A DNA stretch of 12,976 nt, taken from contig JASLAV010000239.1 in NCBI GenBank assembly GCA_030146905.1, positions 1 to 12,976 of the forward strand, written 5' to 3'. The first letter of the stretch is position 1, and each line of letters starts with the position of its first letter. This document shows, piece after piece, positions 1 through 7,055 of the stretch. The position numbers and the translations under genes are program-made. The notes under the pieces were generated by a model that saw only the letters and a list, made by a program, of their open reading frames with translations, searched no databases and had not been told where the DNA came from. The DNA comes from Lentzea sp. (GTDB taxonomy: Bacteria > Actinomycetota > Actinomycetes > Mycobacteriales > Pseudonocardiaceae).

Positions 1-3000
1 GTTCGCGAGCCACACCACCTGGATCGCGGTCATCGAGTCGCCGCCGAGCTCGAAGAAGTCGTCGTGGACACCGACCTCCCGCAGCTTCAGCACGTCCTGC
101 CAGACGGCCGCGAGCGCACGTTCCTCGTCGGTGCGGGGCGCATCCGCCGTGCGCTGCTCCTCCGGCAGTTCTCCCGCGTGCACCAACCGGGCGAGTGCCG
201 TGCCCAGCACGACGTCCGGGTCTCCTTCGGCTGTCAGCAGGTCGACGACGGACACCGCGGGAAAGCGGCGGGCGAGGCGGTCGGCGGCATGGCCGAACAC
301 GCCGGGCCACGGCTTCTCCGAGCGCTCGGACGTCGCCAGCACCGCCAGCGACGCACCCGTGCGCTCGGTCCACCGCCCGATCGCGGCGCACAGGTGCGCG
401 AACGCGATCTCGAACGCGGCGACGCCACCGTCGAACAGGTCCTCCCACCGCAGCACCAGCGCGGTCGTCTCCCGTTCCACGCCGTCGAGCCCCGCTTCCG
501 GGTCCAGCAGCGGGCGCAGGACCTGACCGGGCGGCGTCGTGCGGACGGTGAGCGGCAGGCCGAGCTTGTCCGACCAGGCCGACAACACCCGCAGCGCACC
601 GTCGACCGGCCGCGACGAGACGACGCTCATCGGCAGTCCGTCCACAGTGGACGCCGTCTGTTCGACGACGATCTGCGCGTCCGGCTCCTCGACCAGCTCG
701 CCGAGCTGGGAGACGAACGCGTCCAGCAGGCCGGCCGCACCGCAGGGGGTGAACAGGTCGGCGCTGTACTCGAGCGTCGCGGCCAGCTCACCGTTCTCGG
801 TGGTCAGCGTGAGGAACAGGTCGAAGTCGAGGCTGGTGACCGGCACCTCGACCGGTTCCAGCAGGAGCCCCGGCCAGCTCATCGCCTCCTCCGGCAGGTC
901 CGCGTAGTTGAACGCGCACTGGTAGACCGGGTGCCGGCCCCTCTGGCGCGGCAGCACGTGCGCGACGCTGGAGAACGGCACGTCGGCGTGCTGGTAGCCG
1001 TCCACCATCGCCCGGTGCACCCGTTGCAGCGCCTGCCGGAACGTGACGCGCCCGCCGAGGTCGACGCGGACCGGCAGCAGGTCGGTGAAGCAGCCGATCA
1101 GGTGCTCCACCTCCGGCCGCGGCCTGCCCTGCTGCGGCACGCTCAGCACCACGTCCGGCTGCGCGCTGCGCCGGTACAGCGCGACCGCGTACGCCGCGAG
1201 CAGCGTGGCGAACGGCGTGCTGCCCTCAGTTCGTGCCAGGTCCTTCAGCGCCTGCGCGACATGGCCCGGTACGGCGGACGAGATGCGCCGGGTCTCGTTG
1301 CGCTCGGGGCGTTCCGCCGGCAGCTCCAGCTGCGAGGGCGCGTCGGCGAGGTACGAGCGCCAGTGGTCCAGGTGCGGTTCGAGCGCCTCGTCGGTCAGCA
1401 GCTCCCGCTGCCACGCCGCGTAGTCCGCGTACTGGACCTCCAGCTCGGGCAGCGTCCCCTTGCCGTAACAAGCGGACAGCTCGGCGAGCAGCACGCCCCA
1501 GGACGTGTTGTCGCAGACGATGTGGTGCATGCCGAGCAGCAGGTGGTGCTCGTCCGGCCCGGTGCAGACCAGCCGCACGCGCAGCAGCGGACCGTTTTCC
1601 AAGTCGTAGACGTGGTTCGTGTGCTCCAGCAGGAACTGTTCCGGCGAGCCGACGGCCTCGGGCAGCCAGCAGTCGAGGGCGGGGTGCACGACCATGACCG
1701 GACGGCCGTCGTGCTCGGCGAAGGTGGTGCGCAGGATCTCGTGCCTGCGCACGACTTCCTCCACCGCGCCGCGCAACGCCGCCACGTCCAGCTCACCGCG
1801 CAGCACCACCGCGAACGTCGTGTTCATCCGGGTCGTGGTGGCGTCGAGCTGGGTCGCGGCCCACATGCGCTCCTGGATCGCCGACAGTGCGAGGGGTTCG
1901 GCGCGGGAGACCGGCGACAGCGGATGCCCGGTCTCCCCCGGCTCGTCGACGAGCCCGGCCAGTGCCTCGACCGTCGGGTACGTGAACAGCGCGTGCAGCG
2001 ACACGTCGACGCCGAACTCCGCGAACACCCTGGACAGCAGCTGCGTCGCGAGCAGCGAGTGGCCGCCCAGCGCGAAGAAGTCGTGCGTGACGCCGACCTC
2101 GTCGACCTTCAGCACCTCGCGCCACACCCTGGCGAGCCGCTCCTCGGTGCGGGTGCGGGGCGCGACGGGCGGGGTGTCGATCGCGACGGCCCTGACGGCG
2201 GGCGCGGCCCGCTCGGCCAGTGACGCCGGGTCGCCGAGGGCGGTGTCCAGCAGGTGCAGGCGTCCGGCGGACGGGTGCAGCCTGCGGGTCAGCAGGATCG
2301 CCAGCGCGGCGAACGCCTCCCGCGTGTACGGGACGTGGCCGAGCTTGTCCGCCTGCTGGTCGAACACGGCGCTGACCGGGAGGGCCCGCGCCCAGTCGGC
2401 GAACCACACCGCGTGCACACCGTCGACCCGGTCCGCGAGCACCGCGAGCCGGTCGTCGAGGTGACCGAACGACCGCTCCGACGGGCACACGACGAGGAAC
2501 AGCGGCGCCGTCGAACGGTCCCGGTACGCCTCGACCGCGGTCTCCAGCTCCTGCCAGGACGCGTCGACCGCGTCACCGTGGCGCAGCCAGTCGTCCCAGC
2601 GCAGCAGCACGACGTCGGCGAGCCTGCCGCCGTCACCACCGAGCAGGTGCTGCACGATCTGCTGGTACGGCGCCAGTTCGACGTCGACCGGCAGCCGCAG
2701 CACGCCGTTGAGCACGGTCAGCGGCTCGCACACCGGGTCGGCGGTGAACGTCGCGGCGATCGAGATCCGGTCCCTGTGCCGCAGCGGCCGGTCCGACACC
2801 AGGTCGGTCAGCGCGGTGATGAACCGCTCGCCCAGCTCGGCCACCGTCTCGTCCAGGTAGAGATCGGCGTTGTAGCCGAGCACTCCGCGCAGCTCGCCGT
2901 CCACTCTGGACAGCACGACGAACAGGTCGAAGTCGGTGAGCCCGTTGTCGACCTCGAACGGGCTGAACTCGACGCCGGCCGCCACCCGCGCCGCGGGAGC

Positions 3001-4092
3001 CTCGGTGAGGCTGAGCATGGCCTGGAACAACGGGTTCTGGCTCGGGTCGCGCGGCGGGTCGACCGCCTCCACGACCCGTGCGTACGGCGCGTCCTGGTGG
3101 GCGTAGGCCTCGCTGATCGCTCGGTGCGTGCCGCGGACGACCTCGCTGGTGCCGCCGTCCAGGTCCACCCGCAGCACGAGCATGTTCGCGAGGGAGCCGA
3201 TCATCGACTCCAGCTCGGGACGGCCGCGACCGCTGACCGGCATGCCGAGCAGCACCCGCTCCTGCCCGATCACCGCCGCGAAGCCGCTGAGCACCACGGC
3301 GTTCAGCGACACACCGAGCTCACGTGCCTTCGCGGCGAGCTTCGAGGTCAGATCGGCTGGCACGACGAAGTGGCGGCGCCCTCCCGTGTGCGTCTGGATC
3401 GGCGGGCGCGGCAGGTCGGACGGCACGGTGGAACGGGCGGGGCTGCCGGCGAGCTTCTCCCGCCAGTACTCCAGGTGCCCGTTCATCACCTCGCCGGTCA
3501 GCCTGCGCCGTTCGGCCGCCGCGTGCCTGCCGAACGACGTGGCCGGTTCCGTCAGCGTCTCGCCGCCGTAGAACGCGGCGAGATCGGACCCGAACACCTC
3601 GGCCGACGCCGCGTCGAACACGATGTGGTGCGCGGTCACGAGCAGGAGGTGTTCCTCCTCGCCGAGCACGACGAGCCGGAACGCCACCAGCGGACCCGTG
3701 CCGAGGTCGAACACGTGCCGGGCGTGCTCCAGTGCGACTTCTCCCGCCCGCTCCGGGCTCCCGGACAGATCCGTGACCTCGACGGCGATCGGCAGGGTGT
3801 CGTGCACTCGTTGCCGCAGCTCGCCGTCACGCTCGAAGAACGTGGTGCGCAGCGCGGAGTGGCGGTCCACGACCCGGCCGACGGCCAGTTCGAGGGCGGT
3901 GCGGTCGAGCGGCCCGGTCAGCCTGAGGCCGAACGGGATCGCGTAGGCGGGGTTGCCGGGGTCGAGGCGGTCGAGGAACCAGAGCTGTTCCTGGGTGAAC
4001 GACACCGGCTGGGAGCGGTCGGCGTTGCGCAGCCGCAACGCCAGCAGTCTGCGTTGTTCCTCGGTCAGTGAGCTGGTCAGGTGGTCTGTCAT
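1..4092 (-). CDS. NRPS-like protein with two adenylation-less modules, C-X-PCP-C-X-PCP, partial at 3' end (1364 aa in window)
   Basis: Begins at ATG 4092, overlapping the PKS stop as ATGA, and runs open to the left edge; the C-terminus is outside. Domains from my translation: C1 about 30-440 (SFTQEQLWFLDRL start, HHIVFDA at 155-161); X1 about 443-606; PCP1 about 648-720 (LGGHS, Ser679); C2 about 728-1145 (HHIVCDN at 856-862, IGCFTDLLPVR in place of the usual FVNT region); X2 about 1152-1305; PCP2 from about 1320 (LGGDS, Ser1353). No A-domain motif (YTSGSTG, YGPTE, YRTGD, NGK) occurs anywhere in it. X1 looks to me like the N-terminal SGNH-like half of FkbH-family proteins, placed where the A domain should be, without the HAD half. 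C1 is positioned to receive the beta-ketoacyl chain from the PKS. Possible roles: adding a unit loaded in trans, handling a non-amino-acid unit, or passing the chain through inactive modules. Family assignment of C and PCP is secure; that of X rests on remembered sequence patterns. Confidence 0.94.
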   Translation of the reverse strand, partial: MTDHLTSSLTEEQRRLLALRLRNADRSQPVSFTQEQLWFLDRLDPGNPAYAIPFGLRLTGPLDRTALELAVGRVVDRHSALRTTFFERDGELRQRVHDTLPIAVEVTDLSGSPERAGEVALEHARHVFDLGTGPLVAFRLVVLGEEEHLLLVTAHHIVFDAASAEVFGSDLAAFYGGETLTEPATSFGRHAAAERRRLTGEVMNGHLEYWREKLAGSPARSTVPSDLPRPPIQTHTGGRRHFVVPADLTSKLAAKARELGVSLNAVVLSGFAAVIGQERVLLGMPVSGRGRPELESMIGSLANMLVLRVDLDGGTSEVVRGTHRAISEAYAHQDAPYARVVEAVDPPRDPSQNPLFQAMLSLTEAPAARVAAGVEFSPFEVDNGLTDFDLFVVLSRVDGELRGVLGYNADLYLDETVAELGERFITALTDLVSDRPLRHRDRISIAATFTADPVCEPLTVLNGVLRLPVDVELAPYQQIVQHLLGGDGGRLADVVLLRWDDWLRHGDAVDASWQELETAVEAYRDRSTAPLFLVVCPSERSFGHLDDRLAVLADRVDGVHAVWFADWARALPVSAVFDQQADKLGHVPYTREAFAALAILLTRRLHPSAGRLHLLDTALGDPASLAERAAPAVRAVAIDTPPVAPRTRTEERLARVWREVLKVDEVGVTHDFFALGGHSLLATQLLSRVFAEFGVDVSLHALFTYPTVEALAGLVDEPGETGHPLSPVSRAEPLALSAIQERMWAATQLDATTTRMNTTFAVVLRGELDVAALRGAVEEVVRRHEILRTTFAEHDGRPVMVVHPALDCWLPEAVGSPEQFLLEHTNHVYDLENGPLLRVRLVCTGPDEHHLLLGMHHIVCDNTSWGVLLAELSACYGKGTLPELEVQYADYAAWQRELLTDEALEPHLDHWRSYLADAPSQLELPAERPERNETRRISSAVPGHVAQALKDLARTEGSTPFATLLAAYAVALYRRSAQPDVVLSVPQQGRPRPEVEHLIGCFTDLLPVRVDLGGRVTFRQALQRVHRAMVDGYQHADVPFSSVAHVLPRQRGRHPVYQCAFNYADLPEEAMSWPGLLLEPVEVPVTSLDFDLFLTLTTENGELAATLEYSADLFTPCGAAGLLDAFVSQLGELVEEPDAQIVVEQTASTVDGLPMSVVSSRPVDGALRVLSAWSDKLGLPLTVRTTPPGQVLRPLLDPEAGLDGVERETTALVLRWEDLFDGGVAAFEIAFAHLCAAIGRWTERTGASLAVLATSERSEKPWPGVFGHAADRLARRFPAVSVVDLLTAEGDPDVVLGTALARLVHAGELPEEQRTADAPRTDEERALAAVWQDVLKLREVGVHDDFFELGGDSMTAIQVVWLAN
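178..639 (-). other. X2 domain: second, degenerate copy of the X domain
   Basis: Residues 1152-1305 of the A-less NRPS, at the same place between C and PCP as X1. It aligns by eye with X1: the SVVSSRPVDGAL start (1156-1167) against IAATFTADPV, TPPGQVL (1186-1192) against APYQQIV, ALVLRWEDLF (1211-1220) against VVLLRWDDWL, and LAVLATSERS (1249-1258) against LFLVVCPSERS. The later D-x-x-x-D-K-x-G-H-x-P-Y-T block of X1 is absent, and the ATFTA and APY signatures are lost. I read it as a diverged, probably non-catalytic duplicate; a purely structural C-PCP linker is the alternative. Confidence 0.6.
640..652. repeat. Palindrome GTCCAC-A-GTGGAC, copy 1
   Basis: Perfect 6-bp arms around one base, inside the A-less NRPS gene at the junction of C2 and X2, where it encodes Ser-Thr-Val-Asp. 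It matches the copy at 6981; function unknown. Confidence 0.5.
2275..2766 (-). other. X1 domain: FkbH N-terminal-like region in place of an A domain
   Basis: Residues 443-606 of the A-less NRPS. Key blocks: IAATFTADPV at 445-454, ELAPYQQ at 472-478, DVVLLRWDDWLR at 493-504, LFLVVCPSERS at 531-541, and VFDQQADKLGHVPYT at 576-590, followed by an Ala/Leu-rich helix. The order ATFTAxP, APYxQ, VxLxRxxDW, CPS, then a YDxxxDxxGHxPYT-type block is what I remember from the N-terminal part of FkbH-type (HAD IIIC) domains, including ones fused to C domains in cyanobacterial synthetases. In such proteins an HAD phosphatase domain follows; here the PCP follows about 40 residues later. No database comparison was possible. 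Confidence 0.7.
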
Positions 4093-7055
4093 GGCTGGGA
4101 GATCTCCTGGGCGTCCCGCTCGCGGTCCAGTTCGGCCCGCAGCTCTTCCGGTGACATGTCGCGGATCTCGGCGAGCAGCGCGGCGAACTCGTCGTCCGCC
4201 GCCGGTTGTCGTGCGGCGCGCGTCCGTTCCACCAGCGCGGTGAGCTTCGACGGCGTCGGCGCCTCGAAGATCGCGCCGGCGGGCAGTGCGACACCGAGTT
4301 CGGTGGTGATCCGCGCGAGGATCTGGGTGGCCAGCAACGAGTGCCCGCCCAGTTCGAAGTAGTCGTCGTCCGGACCGATGCGCCCGACGCCGAGCAGCTC
4401 CTGCCAGATGCCGGTGACCACGGCGAGGTCGCCGTCGGGGAGCACCGCCTCCGCGGCCGTGACGACGAGCTCCACCTCCGCACGGGGAGCCGTCGTGCCG
4501 GGCAGGTCGATCCAGTGCCGGACCTTCTCGAACGGGTACTGGGGCAACGGAACCCGGCGACGCCGCTCGTCCGCGGTGACCGCGCCGAGGTCCACCGGCG
4601 CACCGGCGATCCACAACCGGCCCAGCGCCGCGAGCATCGTGTCGAGGTCGTGCTTGTCCTCACGCGGGTGGCGCAGCGACCCGAGCGCCGCGTGCCCGCC
4701 GATCGCGAGGTCGTGCTGCCTCGCCAGCGTCGTCAGGACGTTGCCGGGACCGACCTCCAGCACGGTGACCGGTCCGTCGGCGAGAACCGTGCGGAGTCCC
4801 TCGCTGAACCGCACGGCCTCCCGCGCGTGCCGGACCCAGTAGCCGGGGTCGGTCGCCTCCTCCGCCGTGATCCACGTCCCGGACACGTTGGAGGCGAACG
4901 GGACGAGCGGCTCCCGCAGCTCGACCCGGCTCACCCGCGCGGCGAACTCAGCCAGCATCGGGTCGATCATCGACGAGTGGAACGCGTGCGAGGTGCGCAG
5001 CCGGCGGCTCGTGACGCCCAGCCCCGCCTCGAACCGGTCGATCGCCTCGAAGGTGCCGGCGACCGTGCTCATCTTCGGCGCGTTGCCGGCAGCGAGGCAC
5101 ACGTCCGGCGGCAGCTCCAGCTCGTCGGCACCCAGCGGCACCGACAGCATCGCACCGGCGGGCAACGCGTCCATCAGCTCACCGCGTGCCGTGACCAGCC
5201 CCAGCGCGTCCTCCAGCGAGAACACCCCGGCGAGGCACGCCGCCACGTACTCGCCGACGCTGTGCCCGAGCATCGCTCTCGGCCGCACACCCCAGTGCTC
5301 CCACAGCTTCGCGAGCGAGTACTCGACCGCGAACAGGGCGGGCTGGGTGAACCGCGTGCGCGTCAGCCGTTCCGCGTCACCGAGGACCTCGTGCAGGTCG
5401 AACGGCAGCAGCGAGTCGCACTCGTCGAGTGCCGCGCGGAACACCGGCTCCTCGGCGGCGAGCTGCGCGGCCATGCCCGCGTACTGCGAACCCTGGCCGG
5501 GGAACAGGAACACCACGTCCCGCCGGTCACCTGTCCCGGTCCACGCGTCGGCGAGCGCGGAGGAGGCCTCGGCACGATCACCCGCCACGACGGCCAGCCG
5601 GTGCCGCAACGCACGGCGGCCGACCCTGAGCGTGTGCGCGACGTCGGCGAGTGCCGGACCGTCCGCTGTGAGGTGCTCGGCCAACTGCTTCCGGCTCTCC
5701 TCCAGGGTCTTCTCCGTGGCGGCCGACAGCACCAGCAGCTGACGCGACCTCACCGGCCCCATCGGTTCGGGTGACGGCGGCTCCTCCAGCACGGCATGCG
5801 CGTTCGTGCCGCCCATGCCGAACCCGCTGACGCCGGCCCGTCGCGGTGACGGCCACGGCAGCGCGTCGCGGTTGACGAAGAACGGGCTGTCCTCCAGGCC
5901 GGTCTCCGGGTTGGGCGCGGTGAAGTACGGGTTCGGCGGCACCACGCCGTGCCGGACCGCGAGAGCGGCCTTGACGAACCCGGCGACACCGGCCGCCGCG
6001 TCCAGGTGCCCGATCAACGCCTTGACCGACCCCAGGGCGCACGACGAGGGCGGGTTCACGAACGCCCGCGTCAGCGCGGCCACCTCGATCGGGTCGCCGA
6101 GCGGTGTGGCGGTGCCGTGCGCCTCGACGTACCCGATGGTCGACGAGTCCACTTCGGACAGCTCGTGGGCGGTCCTGATCACCCGTGCCTGACCGTTCAC
6201 GCTCGGCGCGGTGAAACCCACCTTGTCGGCGCCGTCGTTGTTGACGGCCGTGCCCTTCACGACGGCGTGGATCGTGTCGCCGTCCGCCAGCGCGTCCTCC
6301 AGCCTGCGCAGCACCACGGCGGCGACGCCGTTGCCCGCGACGACACCGTGCGCGTCGGCGTCGAACGGCATGCAGCGCCCGTCAGCGGCGAGGATGCCGC
6401 CCTCGGTGTGCTGGTAGCCCTCGTGGACCGGCGGCCTGACCGACACCCCGCCGGCCAGCGCGATGTCGCAGTCGCGGCCGAGCAGCGCCTGGCACGCCAC
6501 GTGGATCGCGACCAGCGACGACGAGCACGCCGTCTGCACGGTGATCGCGGGCCCGGTCAGGTCGAGGTGGTAGGCGACGCGGCTGGCGAGGGTGTCCTTG
6601 TCGTTGGCCAGCAACAGGTCGAGCGGCTGCAGCCCGCCCGGCACCGCCGGGTTCCCGAACAGGTGCCGCAGCAGGTAGGTGTTGATGCTCGCCGACGCGT
6701 AGACGCCGACACCCTCCCCGTCGCCGAGGTGCCCCGCGTGCTCCAGCGCGTGCCAGGCGCACTCCAGGAACACCCGCTGCTGCGGGTCGAGCACCGCGGC
6801 GTCGCGCGGGCTGTAGCCGAACAGCTTGGCGTCGAAGTGCTCGATGCCGTCCAGCGCACCGCCCATCGGCACGAACCCCGGTTCGGCGCGTCGTCGCGCG
6901 GTGACCCCCGCGGCGTCGAGTTCTTCCTCGGTGAACCTGCGCACGCCGGCCTCACCGGCGAGCACGTTCTCCCAGAACTCGTCCACCGTGGACGATCCGG
7001 GGAACCGGCCGGCCATGCCGACGACCGCGATCTCCAGCCCGGTGTACCCGGTCAT
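4089..7055 (-). CDS. Type I PKS module KS-AT-ACP, malonyl-type AT, no reductive domains (988 aa)
   Basis: Adds a two-carbon unit to the peptidyl chain delivered by the upstream NRPS. The ATG at 7055 overlaps the upstream stop (ATGA) and has AGGGAGG 5 nt before it; an open frame extends to 7514 but only inside the upstream gene. KS about 6-425: active-site TACSSS with Cys177, EAHGTAT with His313, KALIGH with His350, all intact. AT about 515-785: GHSVGE with Ser599, and HAFH at 690-693, the motif typical of malonyl-CoA-selective AT domains. ACP about 870-945: LGGHS with Ser906. The 785-870 stretch is too short for KR, DH or methyltransferase and none is seen, so the expected product is an unreduced beta-keto thioester. 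The C-terminal tail (955-988, rich in Glu, Arg and Ala) looks helical and could dock to the following protein. It has no N-terminal docking helix before the KS. Substrate and family calls come from motifs only. Confidence 0.97.
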   Translation of the reverse strand: MTGYTGLEIAVVGMAGRFPGSSTVDEFWENVLAGEAGVRRFTEEELDAAGVTARRRAEPGFVPMGGALDGIEHFDAKLFGYSPRDAAVLDPQQRVFLECAWHALEHAGHLGDGEGVGVYASASINTYLLRHLFGNPAVPGGLQPLDLLLANDKDTLASRVAYHLDLTGPAITVQTACSSSLVAIHVACQALLGRDCDIALAGGVSVRPPVHEGYQHTEGGILAADGRCMPFDADAHGVVAGNGVAAVVLRRLEDALADGDTIHAVVKGTAVNNDGADKVGFTAPSVNGQARVIRTAHELSEVDSSTIGYVEAHGTATPLGDPIEVAALTRAFVNPPSSCALGSVKALIGHLDAAAGVAGFVKAALAVRHGVVPPNPYFTAPNPETGLEDSPFFVNRDALPWPSPRRAGVSGFGMGGTNAHAVLEEPPSPEPMGPVRSRQLLVLSAATEKTLEESRKQLAEHLTADGPALADVAHTLRVGRRALRHRLAVVAGDRAEASSALADAWTGTGDRRDVVFLFPGQGSQYAGMAAQLAAEEPVFRAALDECDSLLPFDLHEVLGDAERLTRTRFTQPALFAVEYSLAKLWEHWGVRPRAMLGHSVGEYVAACLAGVFSLEDALGLVTARGELMDALPAGAMLSVPLGADELELPPDVCLAAGNAPKMSTVAGTFEAIDRFEAGLGVTSRRLRTSHAFHSSMIDPMLAEFAARVSRVELREPLVPFASNVSGTWITAEEATDPGYWVRHAREAVRFSEGLRTVLADGPVTVLEVGPGNVLTTLARQHDLAIGGHAALGSLRHPREDKHDLDTMLAALGRLWIAGAPVDLGAVTADERRRRVPLPQYPFEKVRHWIDLPGTTAPRAEVELVVTAAEAVLPDGDLAVVTGIWQELLGVGRIGPDDDYFELGGHSLLATQILARITTELGVALPAGAIFEAPTPSKLTALVERTRAARQPAADDEFAALLAEIRDMSPEELRAELDRERDAQEISQP
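4104..4108 (-). promoter_or_regulatory. Weak ribosome binding site of the A-less NRPS gene
   Basis: AGGAG on the minus strand, 11 nt before ATG 4092, a longer spacing than the other two genes in the operon have. The start overlaps the PKS stop as ATGA, so translation probably relies largely on coupling to the PKS gene. Confidence 0.5.
6981..6993. repeat. Palindrome GTCCAC-C-GTGGAC, copy 2
   Basis: Perfect 6-bp arms around one base, near the start of the PKS gene, again encoding Ser-Thr-Val-Asp. A looser relative, GTCCA-CTC-TGGAC, is at 2899-2911. Confidence 0.5.

Noticed and set aside
64..4071. Two long plus-strand open frames (64-2223 and 2254-4071)
   Set aside because: They mirror the reading frame of the A-less NRPS on the minus strand, have low-complexity Arg/Gln-rich translations and show no domains.
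1..4092. Frameshift as the reason for the missing A domains
   Set aside because: I translated the A-less gene codon by codon on the minus strand and found no in-frame stop. Domain boundaries follow each other normally, and no A-domain motif appears in the other minus-strand frames that I could see.
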